The notes: generated from the letters alone by a model not told the origin. A stretch of DNA of 64,000 nucleotides from Anaerolineales bacterium (GCA_020060625.1 JAGUZU010000057.1:1-64000), one strand, 5' to 3'; shown: positions 10,005 to 19,503, counted from the stretch's first letter. Numbers and translations: made by a program.

Positions 10005-10964
10005 ATGAACACAACCGCGCAACTCCTCCAGATCGAAAATCTCGTCCTTCACTTTCGCACGGAAAAAGGAAGCGTGCAAGCGGTGGACGATGTCAATTTT
10101 GAGCTTGATTTCAATCGCGCCGTCGTCATTCTCGGCGAATCGGGCTGCGGGAAGACTTCGCTCTCGAAGGCGTTACTGCGCCTCCTGCCCCGCAATGTGG
10201 ATAGATATTCCGGTAAAGTTTTCCTGCAAGGCATGGATGTCATGTCTCTGGAGGATGAGGAATTCCGGCAGAATATCCGCTGGGTGGAGATGTCCCTTGT
10301 GCCGCAAGCCGCAATGAATGCCTTGAACCCTGTTCTCAAGGTCGGTGACCAGGTTGCCGAGCCAGTCATGATCCATTTGGGTTTAAGCAAGACCGAATCT
10401 CTGGGGCTGGTCTACAAGATGTTCCAGCATGTGGGCGTCCCCGCGGATTTCGTGCATCGCTATCCGTTCGAACTGAGCGGCGGAATGCGTCAGCGTGTGG
10501 CGTTGGCAATGGCTCTGGTCACATCGCCCAGCCTCATCGTCCTGGATGAGCCGACCTCCGCGCTGGACCTGCTCACGCAGGCGAACATCATGAACGTCCT
10601 CAAGCGCATCAAACATGAACTTGGCACGTCGTTCATTCTGATCACGCACGACATTGCCACGTCCAGCGAACTTGCGGATGAGGTTGCCATCATGTATGCG
10701 GGTCAGATCGTGGAAACGGGCGATGCAAGCGACTTCTTCCCCGCGCCTTTGCATCCGTACTCACAGATGCTCATGGCGAGCGTCCCGCGCCTGCGCAGCG
10801 ACTCCGACCCGATTTTTATTACGGGGCAGCCGCCGAGTTTGATGAACCCGCCCGCCGGCTGCCGGTTCGCGGCGCGCTGTCCGTACCGCTTCGAGAAATG
10901 CGCCGAGGAACCGCCCGTTTTCCAAAAAGGGAAACGCAAGGTCAAATGCTGGCTGCATCAATAA
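10005..10964 (+). CDS. Peptide ABC transporter ATPase, DppD-like
   Basis: This cytoplasmic ATPase (319 aa) should power the two permeases. It shows Walker A (GESGCGKTS), the signature LSGGMRQR, Walker B (LIVLDEPTSALD), the switch His (ITHDI) and the C-terminal oligopeptide-transporter extension with Cys-containing RFAARCPYRFEKC, which in this family can bind an Fe-S cluster. It starts 6 bp after the second permease. Confidence 0.94.
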   Translation: MNTTAQLLQIENLVLHFRTEKGSVQAVDDVNFELDFNRAVVILGESGCGKTSLSKALLRLLPRNVDRYSGKVFLQGMDVMSLEDEEFRQNIRWVEMSLVPQAAMNALNPVLKVGDQVAEPVMIHLGLSKTESLGLVYKMFQHVGVPADFVHRYPFELSGGMRQRVALAMALVTSPSLIVLDEPTSALDLLTQANIMNVLKRIKHELGTSFILITHDIATSSELADEVAIMYAGQIVETGDASDFFPAPLHPYSQMLMASVPRLRSDSDPIFITGQPPSLMNPPAGCRFAARCPYRFEKCAEEPPVFQKGKRKVKCWLHQ

Positions 10965-10976
10965 AGGATTCTCATC

Positions 10977-11561
10977 ATGCCGTCCCATGCGCTTTATGAC
11001 GTTCTTTACATCTTCAAAGATATTCACAAAGTAGTCCTTGAATTTGCCGGGGAGCTGGACGAAGACCAAATGGTTTGGAGACCGAGAGGATACAGCACAT
11101 CCATTGGTTTTCATCTCTGGCATCTTGCGCGCGAATCGGATTTCCTTAAAGCCATCATTTTGGAACGCGCGCCGCAGCTTGGACCGGATTTCGGCGAGCC
11201 AAAAGAGATTTGGGAGAATGAGTCGCTTGCCGGAAAGTGGGGTTTCCCCACGGAATTGAATGCGACTGTCGGCACCGGGCTGACGGACGAAGTCGTTGCC
11301 ACGCTTCCCATCCCGCCGAAGGATGAACTGCTGGATTATCTGCGGCGTTCGTACGAAGCGGTGGAGGAATTCGTGGAACTGCTGGATGAACGCTACTCCA
11401 CCTTCGATGGAGTGGATGAGGAAATGAAGAAGAAACTTCAGAACATCCGCCTGAACCTGCTTGTTTTTCTTTCGCACGACTGCCGCCACCTCGGCATGAT
11501 GGAATGTTTGAAAGGCTTGCAAACCGGTTTCGGTTCTGCAACCGAAAAACGGAAAGGATAA
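10977..11561 (+). CDS. DinB-fold (YfiT-like) protein
   Basis: This 194-aa protein has the four-helix DinB/YfiT layout with possible metal-ligand histidines in FHLWHLARE and in SHDCRHLGMME. Members of this superfamily include metal-dependent thiol transferases and many uncharacterised proteins. It is unrelated to DNA polymerase IV, despite the name. It lies 12 bp after the first ATPase gene and before the second, so it is co-transcribed with the importer, perhaps acting on the imported substrate. The substrate cannot be told from sequence. Confidence 0.75.
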   Translation: MPSHALYDVLYIFKDIHKVVLEFAGELDEDQMVWRPRGYSTSIGFHLWHLARESDFLKAIILERAPQLGPDFGEPKEIWENESLAGKWGFPTELNATVGTGLTDEVVATLPIPPKDELLDYLRRSYEAVEEFVELLDERYSTFDGVDEEMKKKLQNIRLNLLVFLSHDCRHLGMMECLKGLQTGFGSATEKRKG

Positions 11562-11632
11562 TCTCAGGTCGCGTTTGCAGCGTGACAGGATGAGAGCGAG
11601 CCATGATGACTGAATTAAAAGAGGTAAAAGAA

Positions 11633-12637
11633 ATGTCGTTCAAAGTACGGCAACCGGCGGAAACATTATTGTCCATTCGAGACCTGCGTGTGTGGTATGA
11701 ACTTCGCCGCTTTGGTTTCGGTCACGCGGGCTATGTCAAGGCGGTGGACGGCGTCAGCTTTGACCTGGATGAAGGGGAAACGGTGGCAGTTGTCGGCGAG
11801 AGCGGATGCGGAAAATCCAGCCTTATGAAGACCATCCTCGCGTTGAACGTTCCCACCAGCGGCGGGCTGGTCTTTGAAGGAAAAAATCTTGCCGACCTGA
11901 AAGGGAACGATCTGCGCGATTATCGTTTCGGGATCGGCTACGTTCAGCAGGACCCGTATGGCGCGCTCCCGCCGTTCATGACCGTTCGGCAAATTTTGGA
12001 AGAGCCGCTCATCATCAGCGGCGTGAAGGATAAGATCGAACGGCTCGAACGCATTCATAAAACGATGAGCGAAGTGAAGCTTCATCCAGTGGATGATTTT
12101 TTGCAGAAGTTCCCGCACATGCTCAGCGGCGGACAGCAGCAGCGCGTGGTGATTGCGCGCGCGATGATCCTCGACCCGAAGATGATCGTGGCGGATGAAC
12201 CCGTGTCCATGCTGGATGCGTCGGTGCGTGTGGAGATTTTGAAACTGCTTCGCGCCTTGCAGGAGAAACACCGCCTTTCGGTCATTTATATTACGCACGA
12301 CCTTTCGACGGTGAAATATTTTTCCGCGCGAATTTTTGTGATGTATGCGGGCAGTCTTGTCGAAAAAGCCGAAACCCGCCGCCTGCTCGATAACCCGCTG
12401 CATCCATACACGAGCGCCCTGCTTGCCGCCACCTCCGATCCCGATGCGCGCAATGCGGATACTTTCAAGGAGGTTCCGCCCGGCGAGCCGCCCAGCCTGG
12501 TCAACCCGCCGAAGGGCTGTCGTTTTCATCCGCGCTGCGCCAAAGCGATTACAGGTTTATGCGATGAAAAAGAACCCATTGACTTTGAACCCGAACCGGG
12601 ACATTTCGCCGCCTGCTGGTTGTATCAACCGGAATGA
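11633..12637 (+). CDS. Peptide ABC transporter ATPase, DppF-like
   Basis: This second ATPase (334 aa) completes the importer. It shows Walker A (GESGCGKSS), a Q-loop (GYVQQDPYGALPP), the signature LSGGQQQR, Walker B (MIVADEPVSMLD), the switch His (ITHDLS) and the C-terminal Cys motif CRFHPRCAKAITGLC. The ATG at 11633 has GAGG eight bases upstream; ATGs at 11603 and 11606 in the same frame are possible and would add up to 10 residues. Its stop overlaps the next small gene as ATGA. Confidence 0.92.
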   Translation: MSFKVRQPAETLLSIRDLRVWYELRRFGFGHAGYVKAVDGVSFDLDEGETVAVVGESGCGKSSLMKTILALNVPTSGGLVFEGKNLADLKGNDLRDYRFGIGYVQQDPYGALPPFMTVRQILEEPLIISGVKDKIERLERIHKTMSEVKLHPVDDFLQKFPHMLSGGQQQRVVIARAMILDPKMIVADEPVSMLDASVRVEILKLLRALQEKHRLSVIYITHDLSTVKYFSARIFVMYAGSLVEKAETRRLLDNPLHPYTSALLAATSDPDARNADTFKEVPPGEPPSLVNPPKGCRFHPRCAKAITGLCDEKEPIDFEPEPGHFAACWLYQPE

Positions 12638-12822
12638 GATCGCCGCGCCTCCTTCTTACTTTCGGCTTGTTCCTGATGCTGTTGGGCTTTCTCCTCCCGA
12701 CGCTGATGGTCATGCGCATCCTGCCGCTTGGATTTTTTCTCAGTTTTCTGTCGTGGGCATCTTCGGTTACGGGGTTGTTCCTGGGAGCGATTGCCGTTGC
12801 AATGATGACTCGCGCGCGTTAA
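12634..12822 (+). CDS. Small two-helix membrane protein
   Basis: This 62-aa hydrophobic protein has two predicted membrane helices (about residues 6-26 and 32-56) and a basic C-terminal end. The start overlaps the stop of the DppF-like gene (ATGA), so it looks translationally coupled to the importer. I do not recognise a family; a small accessory subunit is possible. Confidence 0.6.
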   Translation: MRSPRLLLTFGLFLMLLGFLLPTLMVMRILPLGFFLSFLSWASSVTGLFLGAIAVAMMTRAR

Positions 12823-12857
12823 AAAGTGACAGCCGCCTTGCGGGCGGCTGTCACTTT
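12823..12857. terminator. Perfect 15-bp hairpin, convergent terminator
   Basis: Arms 12823-12837 and 12843-12857 are perfectly complementary with a 5-base loop, with AAA and TTT at the outer ends. It starts directly after the stop of the small membrane protein and lies 11 bp from the stop of the convergent haem A synthase gene, so it probably terminates both transcripts. It is nearly the same palindrome as the one at 7482-7513. Confidence 0.75.
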
Positions 12858-12868
12858 GATTTCACTTC

Positions 12869-13897
12869 TTACATTTCGTCCAATGCCCTGAAACGGTGGA
12901 TGAAATAGATCGCCAGCCCAAAGAGGACGATGGCATTGGCTTGGTGTGTCAACGCGACCACGATGTTCACATAGGAAAGGATCGTCCACACGCCGAGCGT
13001 GATCTGCAAAGCGACCACGCCTGTGAGCCACAAGAGTCCCTTTTGAATATCGGCGGGATAATTTTGCTTTTTCACAATGTAATAGACAACCGGCACAAGG
13101 ATGATTCCCAGCCATGCCAGCCAGCGGTGGATGAAGACAATGGTCTGCGGGGTTTCAAAGAGATTGATCCATGAACTGAACAGGTTTGGCGGAACCCATT
13201 TCCCGAACATGAGGGGCCACGTATCCGAAACGTGACCTGCCTTAAGCCCCGCCGTCATGCCGCCGTAGGAGATTTGGAGGAGAAGAAGAATGGTTGACCA
13301 CAGCGCGAGTTTGGAAGGCGGAGACCATTTTGCCTTCTTCGACGAATCATGGAAACCGTACTTATGCCCCAAAGCCGTCCACAGGGCGATTGCAAAAAGC
13401 GACAGGGCGAATAGCAGGTGGATGGTGAGGCGGAAGTGGCTCACGGCGGGACGATCCACAAGTCCGCTGGCGACCATGTACCAGCCCATGAACGCCTGCC
13501 CGATGAACAGCATTCCCATCACGAAGTAGACGCCGAATTCCTTGAACGGGATGGCTTTCTTGAAGAGGAAATAAAAGACGGGAATGGCATAGAACAACCC
13601 TGCCAGCCGGGCAATGAGGCGGTGTACCCACTCGATGTAGAAGATGTATTTGTATTCCTCCAGCGTCATGCCGGTGTTGATCTTGATGTATTCGGGCGTT
13701 TGCTGGTACTTGGTGAATTCCGCCTCCCATTGATGTTGCCCGATGGGCGGGACTGCGCCGTTGATCGGATTCCACTCCACAATGGAGAGACCGGAACGGG
13801 TGAGGCGGACGAATCCGCCGAAGACGACGAGAAAGGCAACGACGAAGGTAAAAACGAACAACCATTTCATCACTGTGACATTTTGGGTTTTTGGCAT
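12869..13897 (-). CDS. ctaA: Haem A synthase, COX15/CtaA family
   Basis: This membrane enzyme (342 aa, eight helices) oxidises the C8 methyl group of haem O to a formyl group, making haem A for aa3-type cytochrome oxidase. The N-terminal RLTRSGLSIVEWNPINGAVP, the helix motif IEWVHR, HFRLTIHL, AGLKAGHVSDTWPLM, FIHRWLAW and LTHQANA match the COX15 type (the kind in alphaproteobacteria and mitochondria), with the four expected haem-ligand histidines. The extracytoplasmic Cys pair typical of Bacillus-type CtaA is not seen. GGAG precedes the ATG at 13897. No ctaB or oxidase genes are adjacent. Confidence 0.9.
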   Translation of the reverse strand: MPKTQNVTVMKWLFVFTFVVAFLVVFGGFVRLTRSGLSIVEWNPINGAVPPIGQHQWEAEFTKYQQTPEYIKINTGMTLEEYKYIFYIEWVHRLIARLAGLFYAIPVFYFLFKKAIPFKEFGVYFVMGMLFIGQAFMGWYMVASGLVDRPAVSHFRLTIHLLFALSLFAIALWTALGHKYGFHDSSKKAKWSPPSKLALWSTILLLLQISYGGMTAGLKAGHVSDTWPLMFGKWVPPNLFSSWINLFETPQTIVFIHRWLAWLGIILVPVVYYIVKKQNYPADIQKGLLWLTGVVALQITLGVWTILSYVNIVVALTHQANAIVLFGLAIYFIHRFRALDEM

Positions 13898-13924
13898 ATT
13901 GTTTCTCCGTTTGGTATCGGCGGC

Positions 13925-13933
13925 ATTATAGCA
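13925..13933 (-). promoter_or_regulatory. Extended -10 for haem A synthase with adjacent C9 tract
   Basis: On the minus strand TGCTATAAT lies about 28 bases before the ctaA start. No good -35 is visible. Directly upstream is a run of nine C (nine G on the plus strand, 13937-13945), a length prone to slippage. Confidence 0.45.
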
Positions 13934-14029
13934 TGTGGGGGGGGGCGTGAGTTGGTGGAACTTTTGTCACAGCCTGCTGGCGGCTTGATGGGGAAGGCGG
14001 GTTCGAGGTCCGGTGGGAGGCGGGGAAAA

Positions 14030-14060
14030 GAAAACGCCCATCGCGCGGATGGGCGTTTTC
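14030..14060 (-). terminator. Intrinsic terminator of the TPR gene
   Basis: Perfect 13-bp arms (14030-14042 and 14048-14060) with a 5-base loop are followed on the minus strand by TTTTCTTTT-like sequence. It starts 2 bp past the stop of the TPR protein gene. Confidence 0.85.
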
Positions 14061-14061
14061 T

Positions 14062-16374
14062 CTATCCGCCGTTTCTCAATTGATCGAGCAACTGGCGATA
14101 GTCCTCCACATTGGGCGGATTCATCAGGACGATCTGGTTGATGACTTCGACCGCGTTTTGTTTGTCTCCGTTTTCGACGAGGGTTTCGCCGAGCGCGTCG
14201 AGCATGGATACGGCTTCGGTCGTCTGCCCGGCGCGATGCAGTTGCGCGGCAAGCGTGCGTTTGAGCAGGGGTTGGTCGTCATGTTCCTGGACGAGTTCCT
14301 CCAGGAATTTCAGCGCCAGTTCATTTTTGTTCTGGCTTTCCAGATGGGTGATGTAGTTTTCGAGCTCGGTCATGGCTTTATCGCTTTGCGCCATGCGCAG
14401 GTTGAGTTCGATCAGTTGTTTGCGCGCCGTATCGTCATCCGGGTTGAGGGTGCGGATCTGTTCGTACACGCGCAATGCCTGTTTCCAGTCGAGCCGCTGC
14501 ATGTCGATATCCGCCATGCGCTGGAGGATGTGGATGTTCCAGTGGCGGTCGGCGTTGCCTTGTTGCGCGAGCCGCAGGGCGGTGGTGTAGGTTTTGCGGG
14601 CTTTGTCCAGTTCGGCAAGGCGGTAATGGATGGCGGCGAGTTCGAGATATTCGTTGATGGCGTCGTCAATTTGACCGCGCGCCGCGAACTGCTCGATCAG
14701 CCTGTTCCTTGCTCCCAGGTCCATGGGCGAAATCTGGATGATTCGCCGCAGTAATTTCGTCGCCTGCGCCGCCTCGCCGCGCACGCTGTAGGCTTGCGCC
14801 ACAACGCTGAATTTGGCAATGGCATCCACGGTTCGACCTTCCTTGACCAGCAAATCGCCCATGATGGTGTGGAGCGGGAGGTAGGTTGGGGCGTGCTGCA
14901 CGGCATCGTAGGCTTCGTCCATGGCGGAGCGGAGACTGCCCATGCGCGCCAACTGGTTGATGCGATTCATGGATTCGATCACGTGGCTGGACTGCGCCTG
15001 GAGGATTACGTCGGCAAGCGGGGCTGGCATGTTGCCTTCCTGGCGGGGAATTTGATCGCGTACTTTGTGAAGTTGTTCGCGCCAGTCGGAACGCATCAAC
15101 AATCCGTCTACGTTTTCGCACACCTTGCGGAGGGCGGTTTCGTCCTTTTGGTTTTGATATGCTTCGATCAGGGGTTCGTACTGCTGGCGTATGTCTTCGG
15201 CTTCCTCGGTGGTGACCGTCGTTGAATCGGCGAGTTTCAGGGATTCGAGGTATTCGAGCGCCGCGCTGTGAAAATCGGATTTTCTGACAAGAAGCTGTCC
15301 CAGCAGGAGGCGGGTGGCAAGCGCGTAATCGTTATGCTTGACGGCGTTTTGCAGAAAACGCTGGGCGCTCTCGAAGCGTTCGCCTTTGAAGCGGAGAAGC
15401 CCAATGCTGAAATATAAAGCCGGATGTTTAAAGCCCGCCTCGAGCGCGCTTTCCATTTCCTCGGCGGCTTGCGTTTCGTTGCCCTTCGATTGGGCGTCGA
15501 TGGCTTGACCGAGATGCAGGATGATTCGGGCTTGCTCGTTCTGCTGCATCGAAATGGGGCTGGTGCCTTTCATGATGGCGCTCAGACCGCGGCGTTCTTT
15601 GGCGGCGGGGCTTTCGTCGGAGTAGTCGAAGAGGAGTTCTGCCAGCCGGGTCAGTGCTTTTTGGCGGGCTTCAGCAACCGGGTCCAGACCGGAGGCGGCT
15701 TTTTGCGGCTGCTGCAACTGCTTGACCTGTGCCATGCGAATGGGGGCTGTCCCGCCTTTTCCGCGAATCGGTTTGGGAAGCAGCTGCCCGGTCTTGAGCA
15801 GGGTCAACGCCTGTTTGACTTCGGGGCTGTCCGGTAAAAGCGATTGCGCCTTTTGAACCATTTCGTTCGTTTTATCGGCGCTGCCCGCGCGTTGCGCGAT
15901 GCTGGCGATGGCAAGATATTCCGTCACTGCCTGTTGGGCGTGACCGAGCTTTTCATGAACCTGCGCAAGGCGCGAACGGGCAATGGCATGTTCGGGGTTG
16001 ATGTTCGTCACCCGCACCCAGTTCTCGAAGGCTTTTTCCGTATCGCGTTGTTTCAGGAACAGGTCGCCCGCGCGAATGGCGGCATCGGCGGCGGTCTTCA
16101 AGTCGCCGATGCGCTCGGATAATTGCGCGACCTTTTCCATTGGCACAGGGTCGTCGGGGGAGATTTGCGCGGCGCGCGTATAGATCTGCAGCGCCTCTTC
16201 GAGACTGCCGAGTTGATACAACGCAAGCCCGAGGCTGTTCAACGCCTTGGGATGATCTGGAAATTCCTCCAACGCGCGGCGATACGCGCCAACCGCCTTT
16301 TCCCATTCCTGATCCCAGGCGGCGGAATGTCCTTCGTTCATTGCTTTTTGAAAGATGTCTTCTCGAGCGGGCAT
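14062..16374 (-). CDS. Large TPR-repeat protein
   Basis: This 770-aa, largely helical protein has no signal peptide or membrane helix and is built from tetratricopeptide-like repeats throughout, for example DHPKALNSLGLALYQLGSL and DPVPMEKVAQLSERIGD near the N-terminus, then further arrays around residues 290-400, 480-560 and 570-680. It is probably a cytoplasmic scaffold. A short GAF-like or HTH segment could not be recognised, so no specific role is assigned. It is a single-gene unit with its own terminator; a TATAAT-like element lies about 50 bp upstream on the minus strand. Confidence 0.8.
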   Translation of the reverse strand: MPAREDIFQKAMNEGHSAAWDQEWEKAVGAYRRALEEFPDHPKALNSLGLALYQLGSLEEALQIYTRAAQISPDDPVPMEKVAQLSERIGDLKTAADAAIRAGDLFLKQRDTEKAFENWVRVTNINPEHAIARSRLAQVHEKLGHAQQAVTEYLAIASIAQRAGSADKTNEMVQKAQSLLPDSPEVKQALTLLKTGQLLPKPIRGKGGTAPIRMAQVKQLQQPQKAASGLDPVAEARQKALTRLAELLFDYSDESPAAKERRGLSAIMKGTSPISMQQNEQARIILHLGQAIDAQSKGNETQAAEEMESALEAGFKHPALYFSIGLLRFKGERFESAQRFLQNAVKHNDYALATRLLLGQLLVRKSDFHSAALEYLESLKLADSTTVTTEEAEDIRQQYEPLIEAYQNQKDETALRKVCENVDGLLMRSDWREQLHKVRDQIPRQEGNMPAPLADVILQAQSSHVIESMNRINQLARMGSLRSAMDEAYDAVQHAPTYLPLHTIMGDLLVKEGRTVDAIAKFSVVAQAYSVRGEAAQATKLLRRIIQISPMDLGARNRLIEQFAARGQIDDAINEYLELAAIHYRLAELDKARKTYTTALRLAQQGNADRHWNIHILQRMADIDMQRLDWKQALRVYEQIRTLNPDDDTARKQLIELNLRMAQSDKAMTELENYITHLESQNKNELALKFLEELVQEHDDQPLLKRTLAAQLHRAGQTTEAVSMLDALGETLVENGDKQNAVEVINQIVLMNPPNVEDYRQLLDQLRNGG

Positions 16375-16461
16375 GATGGATAATCTGTTTTCCGTTTCGG
16401 GATTTTTTACCGGCGTTGGAATTATAACCCTGGATGCCTGGTGAATGAACCGCGCCGCCGC

Positions 16462-19263
16462 TTACTTTAGTACCGACATTTCGCCCCAGTTCGCGCCCGC
16501 TCTTGCTTCTGTTTCGAGAGGGATGCTCATCGGGTAGGCGTTTGCCATCGTTTCCTGAACGACCTTTGCGGTCTTTTGCATTTCCTTTTCGGGACATTCC
16601 AGCACAAGTTCGTCATGCACTTGCAGGAGCATCTTCGCCTTCAATCCGGCGGATTTGAGCGCGGGCGGGATTTGGATCATCGCGATCTTCATGATGTCTG
16701 CGGCTGTGCCTTGAATGGGCGCGTTGATGGCTTCACGTTCTTCGCGGTTCTTCATCTGGACGTTGGATTTGCCCTGTAATGCCGGGAAGTATCGCCTCCG
16801 CCCGAGCAGGGTTTCCACGTAGCCGATCTCGGCGGCTTGACGGCGAATTCCGTCCAGGTATTGTTTGACGCCGGGGAATTTCCTGAAATATGCCTTGACG
16901 AAATCCTCGGCTTCGGCGAGCGTGAGTTCGGTGGTGCGCGTCAGCCCAAACGCGGACATGCCGTAGATCAACCCGAAGTTGATGGCTTTGGCATGACGGC
17001 GCATGTCTTTTGTGACTTTATCCAGTTCGATGTCGTAGATCGCGGCGGCAGTCGTCGCGTGAATGTCTTCGCCCGCGCGGAAGGCGGCGAGCATGGCTTC
17101 ATCCTGCGCCATGTGCGCGACGATGCGCAGTTCGATCTGCGAATAGTCCACGGAAAGCAGAACGTTGCCTTCATCGGCAATGAACCCATTGCGGACACGC
17201 CGTCCCGTTTCGGTGCGGATTGGGATGTTTTGCAGGTTCGGGTTATTGGAAGAGAGGCGTCCTGTCACCGCGCCGATCTGGCTGTAGGAGGTGTGTACGC
17301 GCCCCGTCACGGGGTCAATGGCGGCGGGCAGGGCGTCCACGTATGTGGATTTGAGCTTTGAAAGTTCGCGGTGTTCGAGGACGAAATCCAGCGCGGGGTG
17401 TTTACCGCGCAGGGCGTCCAGCACGTCTGCCGAGGTGGAGTAAAAGCCTGTGGCGGTTTTGCGTCCTTTGTCGGGTGGTTCGAGGCGAAGATGGTTGAAC
17501 AGGACGTCCGAAAGCTGCTGGGGTGAGTTGATATTGAACGTCTTGCCGACGTGCCCAAAGATTTCCTTTTCGATCTCTGCCAGCCGCGCCGCAAGATCTT
17601 TGGACATGTCGGCGAAGAATTTCGTATCTATCAACGCGCCTGTCATTTCCATCTCTGCCAGGACGGGCGTGAGCGGCATATCCACATCGTCCAGCAGTTT
17701 CGTGCCGTTTACGCGTTCCACTTCTTTTTGCATGATTGGCATCAGGCGCAGCGTGGTTTCGGCATCGGCGGCGGCGTAATTCGCCGCGACCTCAATGGCG
17801 ACGTCCGCCATGCTGATCTGCTTTTTGCCCTTGCCGATCAACTCTTCGATGTGGGTCATCTCTTCGCCCAGCCGTGATGATGCAAGATTCTTCAATCCCA
17901 TGTTGCGCGAGGACGGGTCCACGATAAATTCCGCCAGCATGGTGTCGAACGCGAGCGGGGAGGTGATGAGTCCGTGCCGCGCGAGAATGATGTAATCGTA
18001 TTTGGCGTTATGCGCGACCTTTCCGACCCTCGGGTCCGTCATGGATGGCGTCAACGCGGCGATGACTTTATCAATCAGCAGGTTCTTTCCTGAAGTATGC
18101 CCAACGGGGATGTAATAGCCCTGTCCTTCTTTGATCGAGAGCGAAATGCCGACCAGTTCCGCTTTCATTTCTTCGGTATCGGTGGTCTCCGTGTCGAACG
18201 AAATCACTTTTGCCTTTGCAAGCAACTTGGCGAGATCGGCTAGTTTTTCATCCGAATCCACGACGATGACCTCGATGTTGGACGGCTTGACCTCCGTCAC
18301 CACCTGCGGTTCGTTCACGAACATGGTCATTTGTCCGCTTTTGGTTCTGCCGGTCTTCGACGCGACTGCTGGCGCAGATTCGGTCACGCCGCCGCTGATG
18401 GCGGGGATTTTTGTCAGGAGGGTGCGGAATTCCATTTCCTTGAAGAAGGCTTCCAGTTTCGCCGCATCGAACGGCGCCACCTTGGCATGGTCGAGGTCGA
18501 ATTTGAATTTAAGGTTCGTCTCGATGCGCGCCAGGTCGCGGCTCATGTACGCCGTCTCTTTGCTGGACTCGAGTTTGTTCCTCCAGCGCGGCTCCACCTG
18601 GTCGAGATTGGCGTAGACGTTATCCAGCGTATCGAATTTTTCGAGCAGGGCAATCGCCGTCTTTTCGCCCACACCCTTTACGCCCGGAATATTATCGGAA
18701 GTGTCGCCGACAATGGCTTTATAATCCACCACTTGATTCGGGCGCACGCCGAGTTTTTTGATGACGTCCTTGTCTGTGATATAGGTCTGGTCGTCGCCCG
18801 CGAGATAGACCGCCGTGCGCTCGTTGACCAGTTGAAGCAGGTCTCTATCGCCTGTGATGATCTTTACTCCAAGTCCCTGTTCGGCGGCGATGCGCGAAAC
18901 GGTGCCGAGCACGTCGTCTGCTTCATAGCCTTCCATTTCAAGGCGCGGAATGTTGAACAAATCCACCATCTCGCGGATGCGCTCAAGCTGCGCGCGCAGG
19001 TCGTCGGGCATTTTTTCGCGGGTGGCTTTGTATTCGGGAAAGATGTCGTCGCGGAAGGTCTTGCCGACGTCGAAGGCAACTGCAAGGTATTCGGGCTTTT
19101 CCTGCTCCAGCACGCGGATCAATTCGCGCGCAAAGCCATAGATGCCAGCCGTTGGTTCGCCTTTTGAATTCATCCAACGCTGCGAACTTCCACCGGCGGT
19201 GAGGGCAAAATACATGCGATAGGCAAGAGCGTGTCCGTCAATCAGATAAAGAGTGGGGGGCAT
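16462..19263 (-). CDS. polA: DNA polymerase I
   Basis: This full-length family A polymerase (933 aa) acts in Okazaki fragment processing and repair. The N-terminal 5'-3' exonuclease (about 1-290) shows LIDGHALAYRMYFAL and MEGYEADDVLGT. The 3'-5' exonuclease (about 330-520) appears active because the first Asp/Glu pair is kept in SFDTETTDTEE. The polymerase domain has motif A (LLSVDYSQIELRIVAHM), motif B (RRHAKAINFGLIYGMS) and motif C (LLQVHDELVLE). The proofreading residues are worth noting because several bacterial PolA proteins have lost them. Confidence 0.97.
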   Translation of the reverse strand: MPPTLYLIDGHALAYRMYFALTAGGSSQRWMNSKGEPTAGIYGFARELIRVLEQEKPEYLAVAFDVGKTFRDDIFPEYKATREKMPDDLRAQLERIREMVDLFNIPRLEMEGYEADDVLGTVSRIAAEQGLGVKIITGDRDLLQLVNERTAVYLAGDDQTYITDKDVIKKLGVRPNQVVDYKAIVGDTSDNIPGVKGVGEKTAIALLEKFDTLDNVYANLDQVEPRWRNKLESSKETAYMSRDLARIETNLKFKFDLDHAKVAPFDAAKLEAFFKEMEFRTLLTKIPAISGGVTESAPAVASKTGRTKSGQMTMFVNEPQVVTEVKPSNIEVIVVDSDEKLADLAKLLAKAKVISFDTETTDTEEMKAELVGISLSIKEGQGYYIPVGHTSGKNLLIDKVIAALTPSMTDPRVGKVAHNAKYDYIILARHGLITSPLAFDTMLAEFIVDPSSRNMGLKNLASSRLGEEMTHIEELIGKGKKQISMADVAIEVAANYAAADAETTLRLMPIMQKEVERVNGTKLLDDVDMPLTPVLAEMEMTGALIDTKFFADMSKDLAARLAEIEKEIFGHVGKTFNINSPQQLSDVLFNHLRLEPPDKGRKTATGFYSTSADVLDALRGKHPALDFVLEHRELSKLKSTYVDALPAAIDPVTGRVHTSYSQIGAVTGRLSSNNPNLQNIPIRTETGRRVRNGFIADEGNVLLSVDYSQIELRIVAHMAQDEAMLAAFRAGEDIHATTAAAIYDIELDKVTKDMRRHAKAINFGLIYGMSAFGLTRTTELTLAEAEDFVKAYFRKFPGVKQYLDGIRRQAAEIGYVETLLGRRRYFPALQGKSNVQMKNREEREAINAPIQGTAADIMKIAMIQIPPALKSAGLKAKMLLQVHDELVLECPEKEMQKTAKVVQETMANAYPMSIPLETEARAGANWGEMSVLK

Positions 19264-19303
19264 GGGGTTTGTCCGTTAATGGGTGTCCAAAAACTATGTT
19301 CAT

Positions 19304-19410
19304 GTCATTCTGAGCGACCAAAGGGAGCGAAGAATCTCTCCCTCCTGCTTGGAGTCTTCCATGCAGATCGGAGATTCTTCGCCGCTGCGCGGCTCGGAAC
19401 AACATGGAAT
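19304..19410. repeat. GTCATTCTGAGCG-type palindromic repeat
   Basis: The copy begins TGTCATTCTGAGCG, contains GCGAAGAATCTC and further on the inverted GGAGATTCTTCGC, so it is an imperfect inverted repeat. It fills most of the 240-bp gap between polA and the next minus-strand gene. No coding sequence is evident. Confidence 0.65.
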
Positions 19411-19464
19411 GCGAAGCGTCTTTGACCATTCAAACACTTTTTAGACTTCCGAAGTCTGGGCATG

Positions 19465-19500
19465 AAAACAAAACGCAGAGTGATTATACTCTGCGCTTTT
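19465..19500. terminator. Hairpin terminator downstream of the TnpA-like fusion gene
   Basis: Arms CGCAGAGT (19474-19481) and ACTCTGCG (19488-19495) flank a 6-base loop. T-rich sequence follows on both strands (CTTTTT on plus, TTTTGTTTT on minus). It lies just past the stop of the minus-strand gene. Confidence 0.75.
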
Positions 19501-19503
19501 TCC

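Noticed and set aside
10977-11561. DNA polymerase IV by name (DinB)
   Set aside because: It is a DinB/YfiT four-helix protein; the true polymerase IV is at 41912-43075.
12345-12908. Long open frame overlapping the DppF-like gene end and the small membrane protein
   Set aside because: It overlaps well-supported genes in another frame, its product is Pro/Arg-rich without domain signals, and it runs through the terminator hairpin.
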